Part shown: positions 8,539 through 21,548 of the stretch, one piece after another
Numbering within the stretch: position 1 is the first letter of the stretch
Layout of the letters: each line of letters starts with the position of its first letter
NCBI GenBank assembly: GCA_028404565.1
Contig: JAOOBR010000001.1
Coordinates: 1 to 64,000 of the forward strand
Length of the DNA stretch: 64,000 nucleotides
Source of the DNA: Pseudomonadota bacterium
Lineage (GTDB): Bacteria > Pseudomonadota > Gammaproteobacteria > Magnimaribacterales > D2472
Direction of reading: 5' to 3'
The notes under the pieces: model-generated
What the model saw: the letters and a program-made list of their open reading frames with translations, nothing else
Told to the model about the DNA's origin: nothing
Databases searched by the model: none
Program-made: the position numbers and the translations under genes

Positions 8539-10238
8539 TCAGTAAATTTTGATAAATAAGTGAGAAAGTCAACTGAGTTGCCTTTTTTCATTTCCATCTC
8601 ACCAGCGCCCAAAGTTTTTATAGGGCCCTTAATTCCAGCTAATACCTCTTTGAAAGTTATTTCTTCACTTGAAACAATAAAATCGCAGACTTCTTCTTCA
8701 AAATAAGATGAAATCTCTAATACTTGGTTTCTTATAGTAGTTTTAATCTTTTTCTTATTATCAAAAATAAAACATCCATTCATTAACTCTCCATCAACTT
8801 TAGAAGGATTTAGTCTAACTGATAAAATGCTGAAAAAGTTCTCTACAGGAATCTGATAAAGTGTATCACTATTAGACAATCCTATTGCTGGATCTCTACC
8901 TTCCATGAACTCTTTTGCAGAAGAAAGGAAAAAATTTCTCTTTGGTGGATTAGTTTCATAAATACCAATCTGCATGACTGACTTATTCCTAATCTTCATT
9001 ACTTCTTCTGTCTTGAAGTCTAAGCTAATTAACATTTTTGATAGCTCTAAAACCCACTGATGCTCGCTTGCATCACTTGCTCTAATCAACTCAGAAAATA
9101 AATTTTCATTACCTCCTACTAAATTAGAAATCTTTTGTGATTTCTCATCTATATTTAATGGATCTAAATCAGCTAAATCTCCACTAAACCACCCTAAATA
9201 CCCATTAAAAATACTTCTAACAGAATATCTAACAGTTCCATAAAACTCAGCCAAGTAAGGCGATTCTTTTAGATTTTGAGGCAGCTCAAGCTCTTCAACA
9301 ATCTCATCTGGGGTAAGTCCTTTATTCATTAATCTAACCGTTTGGTCGTGAACATACTGCATGCCATCCCTATAAATAATTAGTGCATTTGATATTTCCT
9401 CACCTTCAACTGGCATTGTATGACTCGGGAAAAGGTATTGTGGATCTAGCGATCTCATTTTATCAATACTGTTCACCCAGCCTATAACATCACGATGTGA
9501 GGTACCTCTGATGGTATAAAGATTAGGAAATGTTGTGTAAAAATTATCACCGGGCATAAGTGCAGACAATTCTGGAAACCATACAAACAATTGATCATCG
9601 GTTTCTCCTGGAGCGTGGTAAAGCTCAACCCTATGTCCTGCTATTTCAAGCTTAAGCTCTTTTTCAAAGGTCAATGTTGGAGCAATATATCCTGGCGAAC
9701 TCCTTCCAGCACTCAAATATGGACCAAGACCTACATTAATAAGCTCATTATCATCAAGATTTGTTCCAAACATCTTTCCACTTCTGAGGGTAATAATTGG
9801 ATTTATGATTCCAAGAATCTTTTCGACTTTCTCTGCTGTTGTTGAGTGGGCAATTACTAAGGGTTTTTCCTCTTGTGCATTATAAAATTCAGAGGCACCA
9901 AAAACATGATCTCCATGGTTGTGGGTATATATAATTGCCTTAATTGGATTTTGATTAATCTTTTGGAATTCGCTTAAAACTTCTTTAGCTTGAGAAATAT
10001 CATCAGTTGTATCAATGATAATATTGCCTCCCTCTCCTTCTACCATGATTGAGTTAGCAATACCAAAGCCAATCGCGACATGAATTCCGTTATCATAAGA
10101 ATATATACCCTTTATAAATTGATTTGAATGCTCCTCTAGTTTTTCAAGCTTACTAATTTTAGGAATATCAAAATCTTCTGAATTTGAACAACTTACTAAA
10201 AAAATGAATAAAATAGGTATTATTAAGAAATTTCTCAT
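8535..10238 (-). CDS. alkyl/aryl-sulfatase-like metallo-beta-lactamase lipoprotein
   Basis: THNHGDHVFGASEFY metal motif, dimerisation-like region, SCP2-like C-terminus; lipobox FLVSCSN. Start trimmed from 10280 to a Met preceding the signal peptide. Confidence 0.75.
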   Translation of the reverse strand: MRNFLIIPILFIFLVSCSNSEDFDIPKISKLEKLEEHSNQFIKGIYSYDNGIHVAIGFGIANSIMVEGEGGNIIIDTTDDISQAKEVLSEFQKINQNPIKAIIYTHNHGDHVFGASEFYNAQEEKPLVIAHSTTAEKVEKILGIINPIITLRSGKMFGTNLDDNELINVGLGPYLSAGRSSPGYIAPTLTFEKELKLEIAGHRVELYHAPGETDDQLFVWFPELSALMPGDNFYTTFPNLYTIRGTSHRDVIGWVNSIDKMRSLDPQYLFPSHTMPVEGEEISNALIIYRDGMQYVHDQTVRLMNKGLTPDEIVEELELPQNLKESPYLAEFYGTVRYSVRSIFNGYLGWFSGDLADLDPLNIDEKSQKISNLVGGNENLFSELIRASDASEHQWVLELSKMLISLDFKTEEVMKIRNKSVMQIGIYETNPPKRNFFLSSAKEFMEGRDPAIGLSNSDTLYQIPVENFFSILSVRLNPSKVDGELMNGCFIFDNKKKIKTTIRNQVLEISSYFEEEVCDFIVSSEEITFKEVLAGIKGPIKTLGAGEMEMKKGNSVDFLTYLSKFTD

Positions 10239-10262
10239 TAAGAGCCTCAGCATAATTCTAAC

Positions 10263-12035
10263 TTGAAAGTGAACGATCATCCATTAAAAGTAGAACACCA
10301 CAACACAAGCTCAGATGGAGGATCTATTGCTTCCAAAGATTATGAAGATAGGTATTTTCAAGATAATGGGTTTGACGAATCAAAAGAAGTCTACATTGAT
10401 GGTAATAACCTCGAAGAGAGGTGGGAAAGTTTCTCAGGGAATTGTTTTACTATTGGTGAGCTGGGTTTTGGTTTAGGTTTAAATTTCTTAACTACGATGC
10501 ATTGTTGGTTGAAGAAAGAGAGGTCCTTTAATCTTGATTACATAGGAATTGATAAAAAAATACTAGAAAAAAGAAATCTGGTGCTGCTTGAGGAAGCATT
10601 CCCAAACTTAAAAAAAGAAATCAATATCTTTAAAGAATGTGATGTAGTTGGTCATAATGGTTTCGAGTGCATTTCGATACCTGATCTTAAAATTAGATTA
10701 ATTTTGGTAACCGAAGATGTTCAAAAAGCAATAAATGATATTTGCATTTCAAATATAGATGCCTGGTTCTTAGACGGGTTTGATCCGAAGAAAAATCCTG
10801 AGATGTGGACAGAAGATGTTTTAAAAGCGGTCTTTGATCTAAGCTCTAGCGATTCATCTTTTAGCTCTTTTACTTCGGTAGGAAGGATAAGAAGAGCGCT
10901 TTTAGAAAATGGCTTCGAGGTGAACAAAGTACCAGGGTTTGGCACTAAGAGACATCGAATTGTTGGTAGAAAGTTTGATGAAAATAAGAAATCCAATGAA
11001 ATCAAGAAGATTGCAATTTTGGGAGCTGGTCTTTCTGGGAGTAACTTAGCTTTTAACCTTGCAAATTCTAATATTGAAGTTGATATATATGATGCTCTAG
11101 ATGACTTAAGCAAGGGTTCGTCAGGTGGTCCAATTGCTTCTATGTATCCAAAATTCTCTTTGGATAATAGCCCAAGATCCAAGTTTTTAATTGCTTCTTA
11201 CTTCTTTTCATTAAATTTTTATATTAAAACTCTTGGCTTTGAGAATACGGGATTACTTTTTTATGGATCAGATGAAACAAAAGATAAGTGGATTTCTAAG
11301 ATATTAAATCTTAAAAGAGATGATTTATTTGAACTCTTAAGCGATGATGAGTTAGAAGATTTCCTTGGAGTCAGTGAGATAAAAAAAGCTCTGCATGTAA
11401 AAAAAGGACTATTTCTTCAACCATTGGAATTAAAAAAGAAATTACTTGAGCATCGCTTTATAAAAATCATACTTAATGAGAAGTTTGTCTCCTTTACTGA
11501 AAAAAAGAATAAAGTTGAAGTAGATTTTAAATCTGGTCTGCGCAAATCATATGATGCTCTTGCAGTTTGCACAGGAAAAGGCCTCAAAGATTTTAATGAC
11601 AATCTTAAGGTTAGCTATGGGCAGATGGCAGGCATAAGCAACAAGGATTTATTCAATATTAAAATGCCCCTCAATCATCAGGGATATATTATCCCAAAAG
11701 TAAATGGCACCAATTGGATCGGAAGTACATATGAACAGTCAACAGATTTTAAAAAAGAAAATATTGAAGAGAAAGTTAAATTAAATCATGCTATTTTTGG
11801 CAATAAAGATATGTCTTTTAAGATACAGGATCTGTGGGAAGGTGAAAGAGTGAGTGCTAAAAATAATCTTCCTATAGCATCAAAAATACCTGGAGCAAAA
11901 AATATTTATTGTATCGGAGGGCTCGGTTCTAGGGGTTTGTCCTATGCCCCCTTCCTCGCAGAGATTGTTTCCTCAGCAATACAAGATAGGCAAATACCTC
12001 TTGGTAAAGAGATATTTACTTTACTTAATATTTAA
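10263..12035 (+). CDS. mnmC: bifunctional tRNA 5-methylaminomethyl-2-thiouridine biosynthesis protein MnmC
   Basis: N-terminal methyltransferase (FTIGELGFGLGLNFLTTM, AWFLDGFDPKKNPEMW) fused to FAD oxidoreductase (IAILGAGLSGSNLAFNLA; GLGSRGLSYAPFLAE); TTG start. Confidence 0.88.
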   Translation: MKVNDHPLKVEHHNTSSDGGSIASKDYEDRYFQDNGFDESKEVYIDGNNLEERWESFSGNCFTIGELGFGLGLNFLTTMHCWLKKERSFNLDYIGIDKKILEKRNLVLLEEAFPNLKKEINIFKECDVVGHNGFECISIPDLKIRLILVTEDVQKAINDICISNIDAWFLDGFDPKKNPEMWTEDVLKAVFDLSSSDSSFSSFTSVGRIRRALLENGFEVNKVPGFGTKRHRIVGRKFDENKKSNEIKKIAILGAGLSGSNLAFNLANSNIEVDIYDALDDLSKGSSGGPIASMYPKFSLDNSPRSKFLIASYFFSLNFYIKTLGFENTGLLFYGSDETKDKWISKILNLKRDDLFELLSDDELEDFLGVSEIKKALHVKKGLFLQPLELKKKLLEHRFIKIILNEKFVSFTEKKNKVEVDFKSGLRKSYDALAVCTGKGLKDFNDNLKVSYGQMAGISNKDLFNIKMPLNHQGYIIPKVNGTNWIGSTYEQSTDFKKENIEEKVKLNHAIFGNKDMSFKIQDLWEGERVSAKNNLPIASKIPGAKNIYCIGGLGSRGLSYAPFLAEIVSSAIQDRQIPLGKEIFTLLNI

Positions 12036-12037
12036 AT

Positions 12038-12559
12038 CTATAGTTCTTGTAAAAGGCTGTTTACAAGTGCTTGTATTGTTTCTGTATCACTTGAATCATT
12101 TAGCCTGTTTTGATTCCAGCTTGTAAAACCAGTCCACAATGATTTGTCTTCAGCTTTGTCTTTAATGGTTAACCTTAAAACAAATCTTTCTTCGGTCTCA
12201 ATATCATCATCTAGGTAAAAGTATCTTCTATCATAGTAATAGCTTCTTGGACCAAATCTGTTTGATTCAATCTCATCTTTAGCTGAAATTGAAAGCTCAA
12301 AAACTAGATTAGAATCTTTTGAAGAGTCTAAGCCTCTTAATTCAAGTTCGCTAACTAATCTTGATTCAATTGCCTCAAGAACAATTGGATTGACTTCAGG
12401 AGATAAATTCTCGCTGTTAGTTTCTAGATAAAAGTCTTCATAACTAAGAAGTGTAAAACCATTCACAGAATCAACTTTTAGATAAAAAGATTGATTAGAG
12501 ACGCATCCGGTTAAGAAAATTACAGTTGCTATCGTAAGGAAATTTTTAAAATTATTCAT
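12038..12559 (-). CDS. DUF4136-like lipoprotein
   Basis: Lipobox FLTGCVS; overall pattern of DUF4136 proteins. Confidence 0.55.
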   Translation of the reverse strand: MNNFKNFLTIATVIFLTGCVSNQSFYLKVDSVNGFTLLSYEDFYLETNSENLSPEVNPIVLEAIESRLVSELELRGLDSSKDSNLVFELSISAKDEIESNRFGPRSYYYDRRYFYLDDDIETEERFVLRLTIKDKAEDKSLWTGFTSWNQNRLNDSSDTETIQALVNSLLQEL

Positions 12560-12614
12560 AATACTAATATGCAGTTCATGTATAGAAAATTCAAGTTATT
12601 GAAATAAAAAAAGA

Positions 12615-15219
<2,605 letters not shown>

Positions 15220-15783
15220 TTAACTGGACTCTTCATCATTTAAAAGATAACGAGATGCTCGCATTTTTAGATCTTTTATACTTTCTGTTGAAAGTGGTTG
15301 TCTGTCTGAATCGCAAATATTTGCATATATCTTTTCACAGAATTTAGTAGCAAACCTTAAAAGATCCTCAACACTGTCAGTTGCGTTTTCCTGTGCAGCC
15401 AGATCAGTCGCTAAAAGTAATGCTTGAGTTTGACTATCTTCATTAAGCGTGCCTGGTTTTAAGGCATTTGCCACTCTAAATTTCTCAATATCATTGTCAT
15501 AAATAGAAAAGAAGTCATCATTCTTTTGAAATCCATAATTAATTAAAAAATCATTTAATTGACTCATATCAAAGAAGTTACCATCAATACTAAATAAATA
15601 TAGAATCACTAAATCTTGCTTTGCGAAAGCTTCACTTTTATAGCTAAAGTCCTTTAAATTTGCCTGCTTTGCTTTCAAAAGCATTTTGTTCGAATTAGAT
15701 ACTTTTCTAAAATAAAGAAATGCCCCAAGTGTGGCTAAGAAAAAACCTAAACCTATTAAGTAAATCTCAGTATTTGAAAGCAT
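15220..15783 (-). CDS. zipA: ZipA-like cell division protein
   Basis: N-terminal TM plus ZipA C-terminal-like domain; located between smc and ligA as in Pseudomonas. Confidence 0.75.
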   Translation of the reverse strand: MLSNTEIYLIGLGFFLATLGAFLYFRKVSNSNKMLLKAKQANLKDFSYKSEAFAKQDLVILYLFSIDGNFFDMSQLNDFLINYGFQKNDDFFSIYDNDIEKFRVANALKPGTLNEDSQTQALLLATDLAAQENATDSVEDLLRFATKFCEKIYANICDSDRQPLSTESIKDLKMRASRYLLNDEESS

Positions 15784-17970
15784 TTATTGGGCTGCGAACT
15801 CAACTGCTTGATTAACATCAACAGAGACGACTCTGGAAACACCAGCCTCTTGCATTGTAACTCCCATTAGGTGGTCACTTTTTTCCATTGATACCTTGTT
15901 ATGGGTTATAAAGATAAACTGAATTTTCTTTGACATTTCTTCAACCATATTGATAAATCTTGAAGTATTTAGATCATCAAGCGGCGCATCAACTTCATCG
16001 AGTAGGCAAAAAGGTGCAGGATTTAATTCAAACAAAGCAAAGACTAAAGCTAACGCGGTCATAGCCTTTTCTCCACCAGATAACTGCGAAAGAGTCGAAT
16101 TCTTTTTACCTGGTGGACGAGCCATAAGCTTAACACCAGCATTTAGGTAGCTATTATCAGTAAGAGATAACTCTGCATTACCTCCTCCAAACATTATTGG
16201 GAAGATAGATTTCAACCTTTTATTTACTGCATCAAAACTCTTAATAAATTTTTCTTTAGTCTCTTTATCAATTTGTAAAATGGCCTTGTTTAACTTCTCC
16301 AGTGCTTCTTCTAAGTCTTCATTTTGCTTATCCAACTCATCTTTTCTTTTTCTCTCCTCAGCAATTTCATCTGGAGCCGCTAAATTAATGGCACCCAATC
16401 TGATAATTTTAGATCTAATGGTCTCAAGTTCCGATTGAAGTTCTTCTATCGATAAATCTTGATAGTTAGCTCTGTCAATATCATTAATATCAATTCCTGA
16501 TTCAGATATTCTTTTCGATGAATTTTCAAGATGAACACTATGAGAACTTATTTCAATTTTTGTATTGGTTATTTTTTCCTGAATTGCTTTAAGATCTAAT
16601 AGGGAAACACTTTTTTCATTTTCCAATCTTCTTATTTCTGCATCTACTTCTTGTTGATCTTTTCTAATAGAATTTAACTTAGTTTCTGCTGAGGCACTTG
16701 TCTCTATAAGCTCTTGAAGTTTTGTAGAAATTTCTTTTGAGCTTTGCGTTGTTTTCTTAAGTTCTGTCTCTAGGTTTTCTTGCTGGTTTAGATACTCATC
16801 GCTAATTTCTTTAGACTGTTTAAGAACAATATTGAATATGCTGAGCAATATATCTTTAAGTTGTTCTGCTTTGCTTTTGATTTCAGGAATAGAGATTTTA
16901 GAAATAATTTCATCTATTAAGTGAAGAGCCTTCTCTTTGGGAGACAAGTTTTCAAAATCTGAAGCTTTTTCAAGAGCATCTTCATAAGCCGCTTTTACTC
17001 TCTCAAGTTCTCTCGTCGTATTATCTTTGGTTGTTCTAATATTTTGAAGATTCTGTTCAAACCTCGCTATTTCTGACCCAACCTCATAAAACTTTTTCTG
17101 CGCATCTTCATATTTAGAAAGAACTGATTCATGCTCTGTTTTGTATTGATCAAGCTTAGCTTGCTTTACTGAAACTTCTGATTCTTTTACAGACTCGTCC
17201 TTTTGAAGCGCTGCGAGATTATTATTCAAAAGATCTCTTTTGTCTCTGGCATCAAGAGAAAACAGGATAGCAACATTCAATTCTTTTTCTTTTTCTTGAT
17301 TTTTATAATCTTTGTATCTATCAGCAGCTTTAGCCTGGCTTTCTAATCTTCTTATCAATCTTCCAATCTCATCCCTGATGTCATTGACTCTAGATAAGTT
17401 TTCCTTTGTCTTTTTTATTCTGCTTTCTGTTTCCTTTCTTCTTTCTCTATATTTTGAAACCCCTGCAGCCTCTTCGATGTGTGTTCTTAACTCCTCAGGC
17501 TTTGCACTTACCAAAGAGGAAACCATTCCTTGCTCGATAATTGCATAACTGCTTGGGCCAAGCCCTGTTCCAAGAAAAATATCCTGAACATCTTTCCTTC
17601 TACACTTAGTGTTATTGATGTAATAACTTGATTGACTATCTCTAGTCATGACTCTTTTTACGGATATCTCATTGAAAGCTGCATACTCGCCTCCTACTTT
17701 TCCACTTGAGTTATCAAATAAAAGTTCAATACTACACTGCCCGGATGGCTTTCTTTGCTCAGATCCATTAAAAATAACATCTGACATTGAATCGCCTCTA
17801 AGATTTTTTGCTGAGAGTTCACCAAGCACCCATCTGACAGCATCAATAATATTAGATTTTCCACATCCATTTGGACCTACAACGGCTACCATATTTGTTG
17901 GGAAAGATATCCTCGTGGGATCCACGAAACTTTTGAAACCAGCCAATTTAATGTGCTTAAGCTGCATCAA
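15784..17970 (-). CDS. smc: SMC chromosome-segregation ATPase, shortened, no recognisable hinge
   Basis: Walker A GPNGCGKSN; signature LSQLSGGEKAMTALAL; Walker B FCLLDEVDAPLDD; 728 aa versus about 1150-1190 aa for typical SMC. Confidence 0.9.
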   Translation of the reverse strand: MMQLKHIKLAGFKSFVDPTRISFPTNMVAVVGPNGCGKSNIIDAVRWVLGELSAKNLRGDSMSDVIFNGSEQRKPSGQCSIELLFDNSSGKVGGEYAAFNEISVKRVMTRDSQSSYYINNTKCRRKDVQDIFLGTGLGPSSYAIIEQGMVSSLVSAKPEELRTHIEEAAGVSKYRERRKETESRIKKTKENLSRVNDIRDEIGRLIRRLESQAKAADRYKDYKNQEKEKELNVAILFSLDARDKRDLLNNNLAALQKDESVKESEVSVKQAKLDQYKTEHESVLSKYEDAQKKFYEVGSEIARFEQNLQNIRTTKDNTTRELERVKAAYEDALEKASDFENLSPKEKALHLIDEIISKISIPEIKSKAEQLKDILLSIFNIVLKQSKEISDEYLNQQENLETELKKTTQSSKEISTKLQELIETSASAETKLNSIRKDQQEVDAEIRRLENEKSVSLLDLKAIQEKITNTKIEISSHSVHLENSSKRISESGIDINDIDRANYQDLSIEELQSELETIRSKIIRLGAINLAAPDEIAEERKRKDELDKQNEDLEEALEKLNKAILQIDKETKEKFIKSFDAVNKRLKSIFPIMFGGGNAELSLTDNSYLNAGVKLMARPPGKKNSTLSQLSGGEKAMTALALVFALFELNPAPFCLLDEVDAPLDDLNTSRFINMVEEMSKKIQFIFITHNKVSMEKSDHLMGVTMQEAGVSRVVSVDVNQAVEFAAQ

Positions 17971-18002
17971 AAAATATCAATAAATTAAATGACTATTTTA
18001 CC

Positions 18003-18782
18003 TTATTTAAGGGCTATTAACCATTGATTTGAAGGGATTTTATAGGTCACATTCACATCATTTTTGAACAATTTAAACAGTCTTTTTGCCTCAAAAATAT
18101 CATCATTCTCACAAATTACTTTTGAGATAATTCGAAGGGTAGATTCATTCATAAATGCAGAAGATATATCAAATCCAGGTATTGGAGAATTAGCATTTGT
18201 AATCTTGTGAATAACCTCACTGGAGTTATTTTGTGAGATTGCTAAAGGAATAAGAGGCCCATCATTGATAAAAATCTTAAAGACAGAGTTTTCAATAGCG
18301 CATTTGGGTAGATCAGAAATATCTAATGTGATTGACGCAGAAGCAAATTGAGGAAATTTTTTATCTCTTAAAAGTGAAAAAAGAAAATAATAAGAGGTCT
18401 CATTACCAGATTGCATAAAATCTTCTTCAGCATATCTAAGAGTAAGTTCTGCAGCATCTAAATTATTTTCTTGAATGGACTTTCTTATAATCTCTTCAAA
18501 CCATAAAACTAGCTCATCCTCAGGAGCATAGTTTCTTATTTTTTTTAAATCTGATGTTTTTAAAGCCTCGCCCGAAATTATCTTAGAATTCACTTCGCTA
18601 ACAAGAATTATCTCCTTTGATGAGCCAATTACAGAGTATTTACTCAAAAAAAGGAAAGAGGGAATGAAAATAATTAATAAGCCAAAGAAAAGGACAAGCG
18701 ATCTTGCCCTATTACCAATATTAAAAATATATAAAAAGAATGGCGCAGCAATTAAAAAAGAAATTATTAAACTTAATATCAT
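18003..18782 (-). CDS. ccmI: CcmI-like cytochrome c biogenesis protein
   Basis: Two N-terminal TM segments; C-terminal 'SVFKIFINDGPLIPLAIS' matching CcmI beta domain; position after ccmH. Confidence 0.6.
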   Translation of the reverse strand: MILSLIISFLIAAPFFLYIFNIGNRARSLVLFFGLLIIFIPSFLFLSKYSVIGSSKEIILVSEVNSKIISGEALKTSDLKKIRNYAPEDELVLWFEEIIRKSIQENNLDAAELTLRYAEEDFMQSGNETSYYFLFSLLRDKKFPQFASASITLDISDLPKCAIENSVFKIFINDGPLIPLAISQNNSSEVIHKITNANSPIPGFDISSAFMNESTLRIISKVICENDDIFEAKRLFKLFKNDVNVTYKIPSNQWLIALK

Positions 18783-19147
18783 CTTCTTCTTATTATTAGG
18801 ACACTAACAGCTATTAGGATCATAAAGATAATAGGACTTAACCATAAAAATAAATTCTCTGAGAAGTCCGGCTCATACAATGAATCTTTTCCATATCGTT
18901 GAACAACATAATCTTTAATTTCTTGATCAGAGCGGCCCTCTTGAATGAGCTCATAAATCTTTCTCTTAAGGTCTTCAGATATTGGTGCATTGCTACTTGA
19001 TAATGAGCCACTCGTGCATTTTGGGCATCTAATCTCATTTATAATTTGGTAGTATCTAGTCTCATCTTCATCAGAATTAAAAATGAACAGAGATTCCCCA
19101 GCTGTATATACTGAAAAAATCATAGAGATAGCAATGAGCCTAATCAT
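18779..19147 (-). CDS. ccmH: cytochrome c maturation protein CcmH
   Basis: EIRCPKC active site, DLKRKIYELIQEGRSDQEIKDYVVQRYGK. Confidence 0.9.
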   Translation of the reverse strand: MIRLIAISMIFSVYTAGESLFIFNSDEDETRYYQIINEIRCPKCTSGSLSSSNAPISEDLKRKIYELIQEGRSDQEIKDYVVQRYGKDSLYEPDFSENLFLWLSPIIFMILIAVSVLIIRRR

Positions 19148-19661
19148 TATTAATTTGATTTATTTTTGATAAAAATTTAGAGCTCCAGACCTTCTGATTT
19201 ACTTCGCCAACATGATGTGAAATTATTTTACCTTTATGAACTAAAAATGTTTCTGGAGCTCCTGTTACGCCTAAATCAAGTGCAAGCTCTCCATAATAAT
19301 CATATAGAGAAAAAATATATGGATCTCCAAGCTTATTTAACCAGTCAGTAGCTTTGTTCTTTTCATCCTTATAATTTAGTCCAATGATAGGAATTGTTTT
19401 TGATATCTCTTCTAAGAATGGATGCTCAACTCTGCAAGTTATGCACCAACTTGCCCAAACATTAAGCACAAAAAGATCTTCTAAATCCTCATTTGTAATC
19501 TTTTTTTCTAAATGAAGAGTCCTTAGAGTAAATTCAGGTAATGGAGTGTTGAGATCTGCTTGAGACTGGCTGTCGTTATCATTTCTTATTAAAGATGTAA
19601 AAAGAATAACAGCTGATAAAAATACAATTACTATTAAGGTTCTTAAAGTTGACTCAAACAT
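19140..19661 (-). CDS. ccmG: thiol:disulfide interchange protein CcmG/DsbE
   Basis: NVWASWCITCRVEHP thioredoxin motif; position. Confidence 0.9.
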   Translation of the reverse strand: MFESTLRTLIVIVFLSAVILFTSLIRNDNDSQSQADLNTPLPEFTLRTLHLEKKITNEDLEDLFVLNVWASWCITCRVEHPFLEEISKTIPIIGLNYKDEKNKATDWLNKLGDPYIFSLYDYYGELALDLGVTGAPETFLVHKGKIISHHVGEVNQKVWSSKFLSKINQINND

Positions 19662-21546
19662 AAATTCTTCTTCTAATTACTAAAACTGCGCCTAAGCTCA
19701 TTATTATTGCAGAAATCCAAATCAATCTAACAAAATAGTTTTCTTGCAAATTAACTATCCATTTACCATTAGATTGCTGCTCACCAATTGTTATATATAT
19801 ATCTTTTATGGGCTTTATGGATATATCTGATTCAGTTGTAATTTCACCTCTTACAAAATATTTTCTTTTTTCTGGATAAAGCTCAAAAGTGTCATCTCCA
19901 TTTGAAAAAATAAAGTCTGCAGAAAGGGATTCAAAGTTAGAACTTTTTTGTAATGAAATCTTATCAAACTTAATTGTATTCTCATTAAATCTAACTTCAT
20001 CTCCGACACTCATACTAAATGTTCTTTCACTGCTAAGAGCAGCATTTAATGAAATTGAAATGATCAATAGTGCAAAACCTATATGTGCTACTGCACTCCC
20101 TTGATTAAAGTATTTTTTAGAAATAACGGAATCAATAATCAATACTATGTATCTTATTAGAATTAAGTTACCAAAAAAAATACCTCCTATTAGCCACCAC
20201 TCATAACTATTCAAAAAATATATGATCGCAATCGAAGACAATATCGTTAAAGCAAAAATTACTGTTGAAGATTTTAGGATTCCTATTAAAGGTATATCAC
20301 GAGACCATATTGAATAAGTTGAAAAAACCAAGAATAAAGAGGTTATAAAAGTAAGTGGTGCAAATACTTTATTGTAAAAAGGACTTCCTACTGAAACTCT
20401 AGAATCTGAAAACGCTTCCAATATTAGTGGATAGGATATGCCTAAGAAAATAATAAATACTGCGGTAATAAAAAAGATATTGTTTGCACCAATAAAAAAT
20501 TCTTTGGAAAAGTCTTTCACCTTATTAACAGACAATATTTTTGATAAATTTTTAACAAAAAGCATTATCGGGCCAGTAATTAAGAATGCGGACATTCCAA
20601 GCAAGTACAAACCTCTTGTTGGGTCATTTGCAAATGAGTGAACACTATCAATTATCCCAGATCTAACAATGAAAGCTCCAAATAAACTCAGCGTAAATGC
20701 AAGAATTGATAAAAATATTGTCCATGCTATTAGATTCTTTGATCTAGAAGAAACGTAAACTGTATGGAGAAGCGCTGTCCCTGCCAACCAAGGCATCAGA
20801 GCAACATTTTCTACCGGATCCCAAAACCAATAGCCACCCCAACCTAGTTCGTAATAAGCCCACCAACTTCCAAGGGCTATTCCAATAGTAAGAAATATCC
20901 ACGATGACAAAATAAAACTCTTGATTTCTGCAATTGGAAACTTTTCAAACCTACCACTTATTAGAAAAGCTGTAACAAATGCAAAAGGAATAACAAAACC
21001 AATATAACCAAAATAAAGCATTGGTGGGTGAATTGCTAAAGCTGGATCCTGCAATATAGGATTAATATCAGCTCCATCGGGAACTCCAAAAGGTAAGATT
21101 CTTTCAAATGGACTTGAAATGAATAATAAAAAAAGAAGGAAGCATGCTACCACTAATGAAATTATCCCTATTGTTTGAGGATAAAAAGTCGTTGTTGTAC
21201 GATTTCTAAATATTAAGAAAAATAGGCCCCATAAAGAAATTATTAAAACCCAAAGAAATAGTGAACCTTCATGTGCGCTCCATATTGAAGTAACTTTATA
21301 AAAGGTTGGAAGATTTGAGTTTGAGTGACTCGCTATGTAAGCCATAGAGAAATCGTCGATTATTGCTAAATAAACAAATAATAAAAATGAAGTAATTAAT
21401 GTTAATGATCCCAATACAAAAACCTTAGGAACAAAAATACTTACGCTGTTAGTATTTGAGGAATAGGACAAAAAAGCTAAAACAAAGCAGGCCAAAAATA
21501 CAATTGATGATGAAAAAGCTAAGAAGTGACTTATTTCACCTATCAT
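19654..21546 (-). CDS. ccmF: heme lyase CcmF
   Basis: WWAYYELGWGGYWFWDPVENVALMPWL; multi-TM. Confidence 0.95.
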   Translation of the reverse strand: MIGEISHFLAFSSSIVFLACFVLAFLSYSSNTNSVSIFVPKVFVLGSLTLITSFLLFVYLAIIDDFSMAYIASHSNSNLPTFYKVTSIWSAHEGSLFLWVLIISLWGLFFLIFRNRTTTTFYPQTIGIISLVVACFLLFLLFISSPFERILPFGVPDGADINPILQDPALAIHPPMLYFGYIGFVIPFAFVTAFLISGRFEKFPIAEIKSFILSSWIFLTIGIALGSWWAYYELGWGGYWFWDPVENVALMPWLAGTALLHTVYVSSRSKNLIAWTIFLSILAFTLSLFGAFIVRSGIIDSVHSFANDPTRGLYLLGMSAFLITGPIMLFVKNLSKILSVNKVKDFSKEFFIGANNIFFITAVFIIFLGISYPLILEAFSDSRVSVGSPFYNKVFAPLTFITSLFLVFSTYSIWSRDIPLIGILKSSTVIFALTILSSIAIIYFLNSYEWWLIGGIFFGNLILIRYIVLIIDSVISKKYFNQGSAVAHIGFALLIISISLNAALSSERTFSMSVGDEVRFNENTIKFDKISLQKSSNFESLSADFIFSNGDDTFELYPEKRKYFVRGEITTESDISIKPIKDIYITIGEQQSNGKWIVNLQENYFVRLIWISAIIMSLGAVLVIRRRIYV

Positions 21547-21548
21547 AA

